From: CAYVTZ01 sp964454685
GTDB taxonomy: Bacteria > Bacillota > Clostridia > Christensenellales > Christensenellaceae
Assembly (NCBI GenBank): GCA_964454685.1
Contig: CAYVTZ010000050.1
Location: forward strand, 1-18,358
DNA length: 18,358 nt
Reading direction: 5' to 3'
Positions 7,389-14,918 of this stretch are shown here, piece by piece. The position numbers and the translations under genes were made by a program. The notes beneath the pieces were generated by a model. It saw nothing but the letters and a program-made list of their open reading frames with translations, had not been told where the DNA came from and did no database searches. Positions within the stretch are counted from its first letter, which is position 1. The number at the start of each line of letters is the position of its first letter.

Positions 7389-8081
7389 TTATTTTTGTTG
7401 CAGAGACTCACACGTCTTGCAGTTCTCCCCCATTTTTCCGAATAAATGTTCGTGACGTACACATTCCTCCGGTTCTAACACCACAAAGTCCTGCGTCCAG
7501 TCTCCCGCAATCAAACGTCGCAGCAAGCACAAATCTCCCTGCACCACTTGTTGCTGCAAATGAAATTTCTCCGAAAAATCCGCCGTCTTTGCGCGTAATG
7601 CCTCCATGTCGCCCAGCCCGATATCCACCAGCAATGCGTTTTGATATCCCTCCAGTATGAAGTCATACACATAATCCGCAGATTCCTGCCCATACAGCGC
7701 AATCGTGTCCGCATACTCAGTCAAAATACTTTTACCGTTGCTCATCCAGCCCTCCGTGAAAAAGTAGCTGCGCGGTTCCAGCTCCTTGCGCCGCTTTGTG
7801 GAACCAATCAAGAGCGTGATGCAGTCGTCAATTTGGGGAAACACCAGCTTAAATCCGTGCGGTTGCACACCCACCAGCGCATTGCCGCAGAACCCAAAGC
7901 TGAGCAGCACATGTTCAACATTGGAAACACTGTCCAACGTTTCTTGTAGGACATTGTGCAGCTTGTCCGGCAAATCATGATATTTGGAGTCGATCCAAAG
8001 CACCGGGTAGTCACACCCTTCTTGCTGCAAAACGTGAGTCAGTTCACGCTTCATATTGGTGCATGCCACAATCAAATTCAT
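7389..8081 (-). CDS. DUF1638 domain protein, last gene of the pyl operon (230 aa)
   Basis: The start is the ATG at 8081, which overlaps the TGA of pylSn (TGATG) and follows GAAGAGGTG; the reading frame extends upstream but that part lies inside pylSn. The sequence (opening MNLIVACTNMKREL, then LSFGFCGNALVGV, GDLCLLRRLIAGDW, and a C-terminal CxxC in NCKTC) fits the DUF1638 family, which from memory is found near corrinoid-dependent methyltransferases and in Pyl-using organisms. Conserved Cys/His residues suggest metal or cofactor binding. No enzymatic role is known to me. Stop-start overlap with pylSn means strict co-translation, so its work is probably tied to pyrrolysine or methylamine metabolism (inference). 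Confidence 0.82.
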   Translation of the reverse strand: MNLIVACTNMKRELTHVLQQEGCDYPVLWIDSKYHDLPDKLHNVLQETLDSVSNVEHVLLSFGFCGNALVGVQPHGFKLVFPQIDDCITLLIGSTKRRKELEPRSYFFTEGWMSNGKSILTEYADTIALYGQESADYVYDFILEGYQNALLVDIGLGDMEALRAKTADFSEKFHLQQQVVQGDLCLLRRLIAGDWTQDFVVLEPEECVRHEHLFGKMGENCKTCESLQQK

Positions 8082-8422
8082 CACCGGCACCTCTTCTTCA
8101 CAAATCGTGTTGTAGAGTATTTTTCCAGCTTCCAATCTGGAATTTTGCAATGCTCACATGGCTCCACCAGCCAACGGTTGCGCAGCCATCGCGCCAATCG
8201 GCTGTTGCGCGAATCCCGCACCTGAACCGTCTGACCGCAATGCGTCACCACCGTTGCCGTGCTGCCGTGCACCTCAATGCTTTTTATTCCGTGCAGCACC
8301 CCGGCGCGCGACGTGTATAATTTTATTTTTTGCAGGGTATCAAATAGCTGCTGATTCTTATTGTAAACCTTTTTAACCGTATCCTTTTCTTTTTTGACGA
8401 TCTTGTCAATGTCTTTGGACAT
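8081..8422 (-). CDS. pylSn: Pyrrolysyl-tRNA synthetase N-terminal tRNA-binding protein PylSn (113 aa)
   Basis: Stand-alone equivalent of the N-terminal domain of archaeal PylS, which grips tRNA-Pyl and gives the synthetase its specificity. The region SRAGVLHGIKSIEVHG followed by DSRNSRLARWLRNRW aligns well with the archaeal domain. The zinc ligands of that domain are present as H44, C62, C89 and C92. A lysine-rich helical extension (1-36) precedes the domain. The start at 8422 follows AGGAGG with 7-base spacing; an upstream in-frame ATG at 8470 lacks one. It lies 193 bases after pylD, the widest gap in the pyl part of the operon, and overlaps the DUF1638 gene. Confidence 0.95.
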   Translation of the reverse strand: MSKDIDKIVKKEKDTVKKVYNKNQQLFDTLQKIKLYTSRAGVLHGIKSIEVHGSTATVVTHCGQTVQVRDSRNSRLARWLRNRWLVEPCEHCKIPDWKLEKYSTTRFVKKRCR

Positions 8423-8615
8423 AAGCTGCCTCCTGTTTTTTAGTAATCTCATCCGCAAGCATGCCTGCATTATGATAGCGACAAAAAATGATTGTGCACG
8501 AGCAGGCTGTTAAGAACTCAGCCAGTCTCGTCGTTCAAAAAATGCAGACGCCCGCCAAAGCGTAAAGCGATAACCTACTGATGATTGCGGCTTGCACGGC
8601 AGACTGATTGTTCCT

Positions 8616-9401
8616 TTACAGCACATCCATCAGCATGGTTGCAACGCCGATCTCCAACACATCGTGCACACATCGCACATGCCCCATGCACTCCTTTGCA
8701 ATTCCACACGGCACACCCGGCGCGGCAATCATCGTTCCCTCGCGCAGCAGGTCGCGTGTCAAAAATCCGCCGCTTGGCGTCGCTTCAAAAATGAGCGTGT
8801 GCGCTTCCAGTGCCTGTTTCAAATCCGCTTGAATCTGTACCGCCGGTAACTGCCGCTGAAGCAACTCAGATTTTTCCGTGTTTGTATCATACACATCCAC
8901 CTGTGCACCCAGCGCGATCAGCGTTCGGGCAGCACAAGTGCCCACTGTGCCTGCGCCCAGCAACAGCACATTTTTGTGATCCAAGCCGCCTGCCATGCAA
9001 GCAAGCGCCGTTGCGAACCCGCGCGCCGTCGCATCGTTGTTGTTGGATACCCTCTGCGTCCTTAAGTTGATTGCTAAAAAGGTTTCATCGTTCGCCATAA
9101 AAAGGATGTCGTCCTCGGCATACGCTTCTTCCATTCCATTGAGGTCGCTGCACCGGGTCACGCGCGCTTTGCAACCCAAAAATTCCACGATGGCGACAAC
9201 ACTCTCACAAAAGTCCGGAATCACACCCAGCCCGGCGGTAACAGGAATCACCGCCACGCGCGCCGCACCCGAGCTCAGGTTGCCGGACGCGAGTATCGCT
9301 ATTTCACGTAGTGTTTTTCCACACAGCTGCTGCAATCGATCTTGATAGTCCGGCAGTGTCGCCGCCATGCGCGCTACATCCTCTTGAACCAGCCTCGTCA
9401 T
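8616..9401 (-). CDS. pylD: Pyrrolysine biosynthesis protein PylD (261 aa)
   Basis: Last enzyme of pyrrolysine synthesis: it oxidises the terminal amine of (3R)-3-methylornithyl-N6-lysine with NAD, and the resulting aldehyde cyclises to pyrrolysine. The C-terminal half has a Rossmann nucleotide-binding motif (LLLGAGTVG) preceded by the typical NNDATARGFATALA segment. Length matches archaeal PylD (about 260 aa). The start ATG at 9401 is preceded by GGAGGAGACAGC. An in-frame ATG at 9425 is also possible, and upstream of that the same frame runs back through a single UAG into pylC, so a PylC-PylD fusion is possible by UAG readthrough. Confidence 0.95.
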   Translation of the reverse strand: MTRLVQEDVARMAATLPDYQDRLQQLCGKTLREIAILASGNLSSGAARVAVIPVTAGLGVIPDFCESVVAIVEFLGCKARVTRCSDLNGMEEAYAEDDILFMANDETFLAINLRTQRVSNNNDATARGFATALACMAGGLDHKNVLLLGAGTVGTCAARTLIALGAQVDVYDTNTEKSELLQRQLPAVQIQADLKQALEAHTLIFEATPSGGFLTRDLLREGTMIAAPGVPCGIAKECMGHVRCVHDVLEIGVATMLMDVL

Positions 9402-9428
9402 GCTGTCTCCTCCCTCATTTTGCATTTC

Positions 9429-9431
9429 CTA
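9429..9431 (-). other. UAG codon at the pylC/pylD junction, in frame with pylD
   Basis: The codon is TAG on the minus strand, followed in frame by GAA ATG CAA AAT and, 10 codons on, the PylD start ATG, with no other stop between. In a cell with tRNA-Pyl this codon may be read as stop or as pyrrolysine. Readthrough would give a roughly 635-residue PylC-Pyl-PylD protein with a nine-residue linker after Pyl. Confidence 0.85.
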
Positions 9432-10523
9432 ACGCATTTCGATTCTGTGTATGCTATCGCGCTGCGCTTCCCATAGCGCATCGCGTGAATCCGCTTCGTA
9501 AATCATCGCCGCCACCCATTCGTCACTTCCTTTTCGCCAACTTGTAATGGCGGTAGGCGCTCCAAAAAAATTCTTGCGAATGCGCAATGGTCCAAACTTT
9601 GCCATCATGCCCTCGCCGCACACCCGCGCTTGCTTCCCCTGTACATGAATCTGCTGATAAAGAACCGGCTTTTCGCGCGGGAAACCCCACGGCACATATT
9701 TTGATTTACATAAGAGCTCCAACATATTGACGCCGGTGGAATGAAAGACTGTCACAGGCGTCTGACTGGGCAACCTCGCATCAATTTCTAAAACCTTGCA
9801 CATCCCCTCATGCAGAATCACTTCTACGTCAAATATTCCTTTAATTTGCAGCTTCTTTGCAATGGAGAGCGCTTCACCGCGCAGCTGACGCTCTACCGTC
9901 TCCGGTATCTGCGCCGGGGTCATTACGCCACTGCAATCATATTGTTCATCCATAAAAAGTTCTGTGGTCTGCAACGCAACATATCGTTTCCCATCGCCCA
10001 GCACCTCAATCGAATAGGACGGACCTTGTAAATACTGCTGCACTACGATGGATTCCGCAGTCTGCTTTAAATCCTGCATCTGCCGCTCGCTCTCAACCAG
10101 CTGTACGCCTTTGCTTCCACTCTGCCCACTGGGCTTCACAATAACCGGAAATCCGCATTGCGGCCATGGTTTCGGGATTGGAATGCCCATTTGCGAAAAT
10201 AAATTATTGGAACGCTGCTTGCTGGATGAAATCGCGTACGCAGACTCATCATGCAACAATGGCAGACCTTCTTCCTTTGCGGTGTTACAAACATGCCGCA
10301 GCACATCCTGATTTTCCAGTGCGGGCAGCACCATATCGGCATCCGCACAAACATCGCTGAGAAACGCCGCATCGCACACATCTCCGCAGCAAAAATCATC
10401 ACACAGCCCCGAAGCCGGCACTCGCTTGTTTTTATCGATCACTACACTGGTGTATCCAGCTTGACGCGCTAAATACGACGCTTCAACACCTTGCAGCTTC
10501 CCTCCCAATATTACAATTTTCAT
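9429..10523 (-). CDS. pylC: Pyrrolysine biosynthesis ligase PylC, ending in UAG (364 aa)
   Basis: ATP-grasp ligase that joins (3R)-3-methyl-D-ornithine to the side-chain amine of lysine. It opens with the nucleotide-binding-like MKIVILGGKLQGVEASYLA, carries the ATP-grasp segment FPVIVKPSGQSGSKGV and the metal/ATP site region FDVEVILHEG with LEIDARLPSQTPV. The ATG at 10523 has GGGAG just before it and lies inside the end of pylB, giving a 41-bp overlap. The stop codon (9429-9431) is UAG, the pyrrolysine codon, and is in frame with pylD. Decoded as stop, the protein ends ...HRIEMR, about the normal PylC length, so termination is at least partly needed. Confidence 0.95.
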   Translation of the reverse strand: MKIVILGGKLQGVEASYLARQAGYTSVVIDKNKRVPASGLCDDFCCGDVCDAAFLSDVCADADMVLPALENQDVLRHVCNTAKEEGLPLLHDESAYAISSSKQRSNNLFSQMGIPIPKPWPQCGFPVIVKPSGQSGSKGVQLVESERQMQDLKQTAESIVVQQYLQGPSYSIEVLGDGKRYVALQTTELFMDEQYDCSGVMTPAQIPETVERQLRGEALSIAKKLQIKGIFDVEVILHEGMCKVLEIDARLPSQTPVTVFHSTGVNMLELLCKSKYVPWGFPREKPVLYQQIHVQGKQARVCGEGMMAKFGPLRIRKNFFGAPTAITSWRKGSDEWVAAMIYEADSRDALWEAQRDSIHRIEMR

Positions 10524-11589
10524 CGCTCCCACATTCCCCATGCAATCTACGCAAAACGTGTTCAAACTCACCCTGCGTACCCATAGCCATCCCGCACAAC
10601 TCTACCACATCTCGTATTCCTTCCAGCGAACGCCCTCCGTTATCCACGTCCAGCGTTGCATTGGACACCCCCGCAAGCCCGCTGTCCGGCACAATCACAG
10701 AGGTCACAATATTCGCGCCCGCATCCAGTCGTTCGCGCAAACCCGCTTTGCCGGCAATGTCCAGTGACGCGGGTATGAGCTTGTCCGGCATCATAAGGCG
10801 CATCACGGCCAGTGTGTTCAGCTCCCGCGTGTAAAGATTCGCGTGTTCCGCTCGCAACAGAGGCGCACCTTTTTGCGGCACAAAGCTCATGACACGTACC
10901 TGAGCCGCATCTAAATCAATCATATTTTGAATGGAGTGCGCAATGTCCTCTAAGGTTTCTCCTACACCCACCAAAATTCCTTCTTCCACAAGCAACCCGC
11001 GTTGCACCGCATATCGCTTCGCGTTCCAGCGCGTCTCGTAATTTTGACCTTTGCGCAACGCCGCAAACAACGTCTTGTTATGCGTTTCCTGATAACACGC
11101 ATAGAAGTCAATGCCCGCCTGCTGCGCCTGGTTGATGCTGCTGTGCTGCATCACGCCCGGCGAGATCATCAACGGAAGCTCCGTTTTTTCACGCACCTCT
11201 GCCGCCAGTTCCATCAGCAGCGTGGAATTGTGTAAAATGTATTGCGGATCTTCACCCATCGTCAAGTCCAAAAGATGTACGCCGCTCTGCGAGAATCGTT
11301 CCGAAAGCTGCAAGATCTCTTGTCTGGTTTTGCGATAGCGCAACGCCCCGTCGTTTTCTCTGCGATAGAAGCAAAAGGTGCAATTATTGTGGCAATGTGT
11401 GGAAAAATATACGAACCCGTAGGCAAACAGGCGATCACCAAAATGCTGCCGTCTTTTTTCCCGTGCCGCCGCATACAGCCGATCACACTGCGCACCCTCC
11501 GCGTCCAGCAAAGCAGTCAATTCCATCTGATTCAAATATGCACCGTCCATTGCCTTGCCTAAAACAGCGTCAAATTGTTTTCCCTGCAT
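10483..11589 (-). CDS. pylB: 3-methylornithine synthase PylB, radical SAM (368 aa)
   Basis: First enzyme of pyrrolysine synthesis: it rearranges L-lysine to (3R)-3-methyl-D-ornithine. The radical-SAM cluster motif is C66-x3-C70-x2-C73 (CHNNCTFC) followed by FYRREND. Other family stretches are LTMGEDPQY, GILVGVGETLEDI and ASLDIAGKAGL. The start at 11589 follows GGAAGGGG and lies 23 bases after pylSc; the upstream in-frame extension lies inside pylSc and is not coding. The end overlaps pylC by 41 bp. Related to biotin synthase-like proteins, but the operon context makes PylB sure. Confidence 0.96.
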   Translation of the reverse strand: MQGKQFDAVLGKAMDGAYLNQMELTALLDAEGAQCDRLYAAAREKRRQHFGDRLFAYGFVYFSTHCHNNCTFCFYRRENDGALRYRKTRQEILQLSERFSQSGVHLLDLTMGEDPQYILHNSTLLMELAAEVREKTELPLMISPGVMQHSSINQAQQAGIDFYACYQETHNKTLFAALRKGQNYETRWNAKRYAVQRGLLVEEGILVGVGETLEDIAHSIQNMIDLDAAQVRVMSFVPQKGAPLLRAEHANLYTRELNTLAVMRLMMPDKLIPASLDIAGKAGLRERLDAGANIVTSVIVPDSGLAGVSNATLDVDNGGRSLEGIRDVVELCGMAMGTQGEFEHVLRRLHGECGSDENCNIGREAARC

Positions 11590-11612
11590 AGGTGTTTCCC
11601 CTTCCGCCTGTC

Positions 11613-12449
11613 TTATTTGATGTTCAAACGCACGCCGTCTAAATAGCTGATGCTCTTTGCGACGCAGTGTATGTTGTTCTTGCCTTGTTTGGTCATCAGC
11701 AGTCGCTCCAGTCCAAAACCGATGCCGACCCATGTTGCATGAATCCCCCAGTTCTCGTCTAAAAAGTGCGGCCCCATCGATCCGGATGCAAGCTCGGTTT
11801 CTCCTTGCATCACGTCCAGCGAACTGCCGTACACCTCAGAATCCGTTTCCTCCAAATGATATTCGGATATTTGCGCAGCATCCATCACCAGCTGTGCCAG
11901 CTCGCGCATGCGTTGTGCGCGCTGTTCCTCCGGCAACCCCCACTCCACCAGATTGCACATGGTAAATTCATTCAAATGAATGCTGCCTTGTGATTCCTTT
12001 CGGAAGCACGAGCCGATCTCAAATAGTCGAACAGGTTTTTCCCACAGCCGCATCAAATCAATCGATACGCTGTACAAATTAGGCGCCAGCATAGGGCGCA
12101 TACACTTGTTGCCATCCAGCCAAAACACCTGCTTGGACAGCGGATGATCTTCCCCAATAGACATTTTTTGCAGTTGCTGCTTGGAAATGATGATAGGGGT
12201 GCAAACCTGCACAAACCCTGCGCCACATAAGGCGTGCTCGATCTGCTCTTGCAAACGAAGCAATGCCGGACGACGTGCTTCCTCTCGGAAGTGCTGCAAA
12301 TCACGCTTTGCTTGCGCAATCAGTTGCTTCTCCAGCTGCTTGAACTGTGCCTCCCGCTCCTGCGGGCAAGCAAAATCCGTTTCACAGACATGCGGATCTG
12401 CCATCAATTCCAAAAGCCGCCTTTGTTGTCCATCTGTAAAACGGATCAT
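11613..12449 (-). CDS. pylSc: Pyrrolysyl-tRNA synthetase catalytic subunit PylSc (278 aa)
   Basis: Class II aminoacyl-tRNA synthetase that activates pyrrolysine and charges tRNA-Pyl, with PylSn in trans. Class II motif 2 is seen as FEIGSCFRKES (R150, E152) and motif 3 as GFGLERLL (244-251). Pocket residues matching the archaeal enzyme are N166 (Asn346 in M. mazei), Y207 (in VYGSSLDVM, Tyr384) and W240 (Trp417). The Cys348 equivalent is V168, as I recall for bacterial enzymes. The start at 12449 follows AAAGGAGAGCGT. The gene lies 51 bases after pylT. Confidence 0.97.
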   Translation of the reverse strand: MIRFTDGQQRRLLELMADPHVCETDFACPQEREAQFKQLEKQLIAQAKRDLQHFREEARRPALLRLQEQIEHALCGAGFVQVCTPIIISKQQLQKMSIGEDHPLSKQVFWLDGNKCMRPMLAPNLYSVSIDLMRLWEKPVRLFEIGSCFRKESQGSIHLNEFTMCNLVEWGLPEEQRAQRMRELAQLVMDAAQISEYHLEETDSEVYGSSLDVMQGETELASGSMGPHFLDENWGIHATWVGIGFGLERLLMTKQGKNNIHCVAKSISYLDGVRLNIK

Positions 12450-12500
12450 ACGCTCTCCTTTGCTGCATGGTATTTGTGTCGTTGCAGACTTGAAAATTTG

Positions 12501-12573
12501 TGGCGGAGAATCCGGGAGTCACACCCGGCTGTGCGGATTTAGAGTCCGCGTGATCCTTAACGATCCATCCTCC
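12501..12573 (-). tRNA. pylT: tRNA-Pyl (anticodon CUA)
   Basis: 73 bases including encoded CCA. On the minus strand: acceptor GGAGGAT pairing with ATTCTCC (one G-U), a single base before the D stem, D stem GATC/GATC with a very small 6-base loop, anticodon loop CTCTAAA (CUA), only three bases (CAG) in the variable loop, T stem CCGGG/CCCGG, discriminator G. These are the hallmarks of tRNA-Pyl. The outermost of six anticodon-stem pairs is a C-A mismatch, and the D loop is one base longer than the 5-base loop I recall for archaeal and Desulfitobacterium forms. It sits between mtmB and pylSc. Confidence 0.96.
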
Positions 12574-12639
12574 ACATTAAAACTTGAATCTGTTCTCCCC
12601 TTCCGCTTCAGTAAAAACGCTTCTTGCGCGCTTTCAGAC

Positions 12640-12694
12640 TATAAAAGAAGGGGGATTCCGCTTGAGACCCTGCTCCGTTGGTTTCCCCCTCTTT
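12640..12694 (-). terminator. Probable terminator/attenuator between mtmB and pylT
   Basis: On the minus strand AAAGAGGGGGA pairs with TCCCCCTTCTTT (one bulge) around a 28-base loop, followed by TATAG. It begins 42 bases after the mtmB stop codon. It could end most mtmCB transcripts and let some pass into pylT and the pyl genes, which are needed in smaller amounts (inference). Confidence 0.5.
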
Positions 12695-12736
12695 GTTTAC
12701 ATTACGGCTGATTGCCGCGTGATGCTATGAGTTGCG

Positions 12737-14134
12737 TCAGATCATTTTGTTTTTCCAATAATCCAAGCCAAGATCAGTCAACACTTTGACGGCCTCGTCA
12801 TAAACGTCGAGATATTCTTGATTCGGCATTACCGTGACGGTGTCATAGCATTCCTGGAAGGGTTTCCCAACAGGCGCTGTTTTGTAATTTTTTTCGTAGC
12901 TGGCTACCAATTTGTCCAAAATGGCATTCACTTTCGCAGTTTCCATGCCGGCCACTGCGTGAGCTGCCTCTGCCATCATTCTGGCTTCCATACCCGTATG
13001 GAAGTTGGTCTTAACACCTTTCGCCGCCGCCACACCGGACAAGATCTCCCGTCCGCTGGCAGTATCGGTGATCGCCTGCGCCGCTGTTTCCAGCAGACAC
13101 ATAACCGTGCAAGGACCAGCCATCGTGTAATACTGATTGCCCAAAATCATTCTGGTATTGTTGTCAATCGCCATGCAGATATGACCCGCCACTGCAAGAG
13201 CCTCTCTCGCGGTGGTGATGCCCCATCTTACGTGCACGGGACCGTCCAGATGCCATGTTGCATGTGCCATAACAAACGAATTGATGGTTGTTGCTACGCC
13301 TACGATGGTCGTCTCCTCGAGACCACCTGCATAACCGCCATAAATCGGCATTTGTTCGACCATGATCACATTCCCGTTCTGAATATAGTGGGAAAGGTAG
13401 CAAATCGCACTCTGGTCAATTTTGAGCTCATTCAGCTGTGAAATTTCATGGCTGTCATTTGGCCGCATACCGCCCGGGAAATCCGATGCGATGATACCGG
13501 CGGCCGACAGAGAAGTTTCAGACCCCTATAATCCCATGCCGGGACGGCCTGCACGCATGCACGCATCGCGTACTTGCAATAACTCGGCCCTCACTGCGGC
13601 AATTTCATAGGGGCTGCCCGGTGTCGGGTCTTTGCCGTTGATGGTTTGCATAACACCATCCACAATGCAGTCAACCAAACCTTCCTGAGCATAGGATTGA
13701 TGAATCGCGAGGAACAATTCCTCCGAACACGGCGCACCCGTCGGACCACCTTGGATGATCGGGGGCTGCTTGCTATCATAGCTGCGCGGGTTCAGGAACA
13801 ATGCTTCTTTTCCCTCGCCATATTGGACATTACCGGGAACAGATTCTATGGCTGCCATGATCTCTTCCCTGGTGTACTTGATGACGCGCTTGGTGTCTGT
13901 GCAGTATACGCCGCACTCTTCCAGCATATCGATGCCGGCTAAATAAAGATTCCGAATGAGGTCTTTATCTTCAGGCACGATTTTCGTCTTGTCCATTTTG
14001 ATCTTATACTTATCTTTGAGTTTTGCGGCGGTCATTGGGATGACTTCGTTATCCCATTGCGCTTCTTCCATTGATTGACCGCTTCTTGCTCTGTCAAAGA
14101 CATCGTAAATATTGATTTTACGGGCAAGTGCCAT
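12737..14134 (-). CDS. mtmB: Monomethylamine methyltransferase MtmB with in-frame UAG (Pyl203), 465 aa
   Basis: Transfers the methyl group of monomethylamine to the cobalt of MtmC; pyrrolysine is the active-site residue. The reading frame is one continuous homologue of archaeal MtmB across a single UAG at 13526-13528, in the conserved context RPGMGL-Pyl-GSETSLSA (archaeal: RPGMGV-Pyl-GPETSLSA). Other conserved stretches are QGGPTGAP, ECGVYCTDT, EQMPIYGGYAGG, WHLDGPVH and ITDTASGREILSG. The length is close to archaeal MtmB (about 458 aa). The ATG at 14134 follows AAAGGAG at slightly long spacing, 7 bases after the mtmC stop. Gene callers without code adjustment will split it in two (13526-14134 and 12737-13468). 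It ends with TGA. Confidence 0.97.
13526..13528 (-). other. Pyrrolysine UAG codon in mtmB
   Basis: TAG on the minus strand at residue 203 of MtmB, exactly where archaeal MtmB carries pyrrolysine, with matching sequence on both sides. The full Pyl synthesis and charging genes lie downstream, so decoding as Pyl is very likely. Confidence 0.96.
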
Positions 14135-14141
14135 CTTCTCG

Positions 14142-14795
14142 TCACGCTCCTTTCTGTTGCATAAAGTCGTTTGCAAGCCTTACGGCGCCCGGCGCAGTGT
14201 CCGACCAGCCGTCCGCTTTGATTTCCTCGACCCAGTCTTGCGAAGTCGGCGCACCGCCGAACATCACTTTAAACTGGCCGCGGATTCCTTTTTCTTCCAG
14301 CAGCGCAATAATATCACGCTGTGCAGGCATCGTTGTGGTCATCAACGCCGAACCCAAAATAATGTCGACTTTCTCGTCTACTGCTTTTTGAACGAGCGTA
14401 TCTACGGGAACGTCTACGCCAGCGTCGATCACTTCATATCCGCTTGCCTTGAGCATTACGACACAGATGTTCTTGCCGATGGAGTGAATGTCTCCAGCAA
14501 CGGTGTGCGCCAAAATTTTACCTTTGGAGCTTGCTTTTCTTTCTTCATCCGACAGATTTGCCGTCAAGACTGCCGCAGCACCCTCAAATGCCTTGCCTGC
14601 CAGAACTAACTGCGGAATGAACATTTCGCCTTCGTCAAACGCCTCGCTGATGGTATCCATGCCTTTGGCAAGCGCCTCCAGCGCGGTGGTCAGCGGAATA
14701 TTCGCATCAAGAGCTTCTTTCGCGCCCTCTTTCGCAGCGGATTCATCCAAGTTTTCGATTGCCTGTGTCAATTTGTCTAAAATTTGTTGACTCAT
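14142..14795 (-). CDS. mtmC: Monomethylamine corrinoid protein MtmC (217 aa)
   Basis: Carries the corrinoid that accepts the methyl group from MtmB and passes it on. An N-terminal helical cap domain (about 1-88) is followed by a cobalamin-binding Rossmann domain. The cobalt-ligand motif DxHxxG is D102-I-H104-S-I-G107. Further cofactor contacts are S149 (GSALMTTTM) and the GG pair 180-181. Length is usual for methylamine corrinoid proteins. The start follows AGGAGGAGAGAAACG. It lies directly before mtmB (7-base gap) and 123 bases after the transporter gene. MtmC, MtbC and MttC are close relatives; MtmC is chosen because MtmB is its partner here. Confidence 0.93.
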   Translation of the reverse strand: MSQQILDKLTQAIENLDESAAKEGAKEALDANIPLTTALEALAKGMDTISEAFDEGEMFIPQLVLAGKAFEGAAAVLTANLSDEERKASSKGKILAHTVAGDIHSIGKNICVVMLKASGYEVIDAGVDVPVDTLVQKAVDEKVDIILGSALMTTTMPAQRDIIALLEEKGIRGQFKVMFGGAPTSQDWVEEIKADGWSDTAPGAVRLANDFMQQKGA

Positions 14796-14864
14796 TCGTT
14801 TCTCTCCTCCTTTCTGCTTTTTTCATATGAATCACTCATCTGTTGTTCCAGTCGGAATGCAACG

Positions 14865-14910
14865 TTTGAGTTTATCCAAATCTTTGGCTTTACTCGACCA
14901 AAGACTCAAA
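14865..14910 (-). promoter_or_regulatory. Nested inverted repeat between transporter and mtmC
   Basis: The outer arms TTTGAGT (14865-14871) and ACTCAAA (14904-14910) enclose inner arms TCTTTGG (14881-14887) and CCAAAGA (14898-14904). Another 6-bp hairpin (GGAGCC/GGCTCC) covers the end of the transporter gene at 14922-14940. No U run follows on the minus strand, so it is not a plain terminator; an mRNA processing or stability element ahead of mtmC is possible. Confidence 0.45.
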
Positions 14911-14918
14911 TACATTGG

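Noticed and set aside
12181..12711. Plus-strand open frame of about 176 codons
   Set aside because: It runs antisense across pylSc and the tRNA-Pyl gene, which account for the region.
12818..13441. Plus-strand open frame of about 207 codons
   Set aside because: It lies fully opposite mtmB, resembles no known family, and has no ribosome-binding site; mtmB explains the sequence.
12737..14134. mtmB read as two genes or as a frameshifted pseudogene
   Set aside because: The interruption is a single in-frame UAG at the exact position of pyrrolysine in MtmB, both sides match the family, and complete pyl genes follow.
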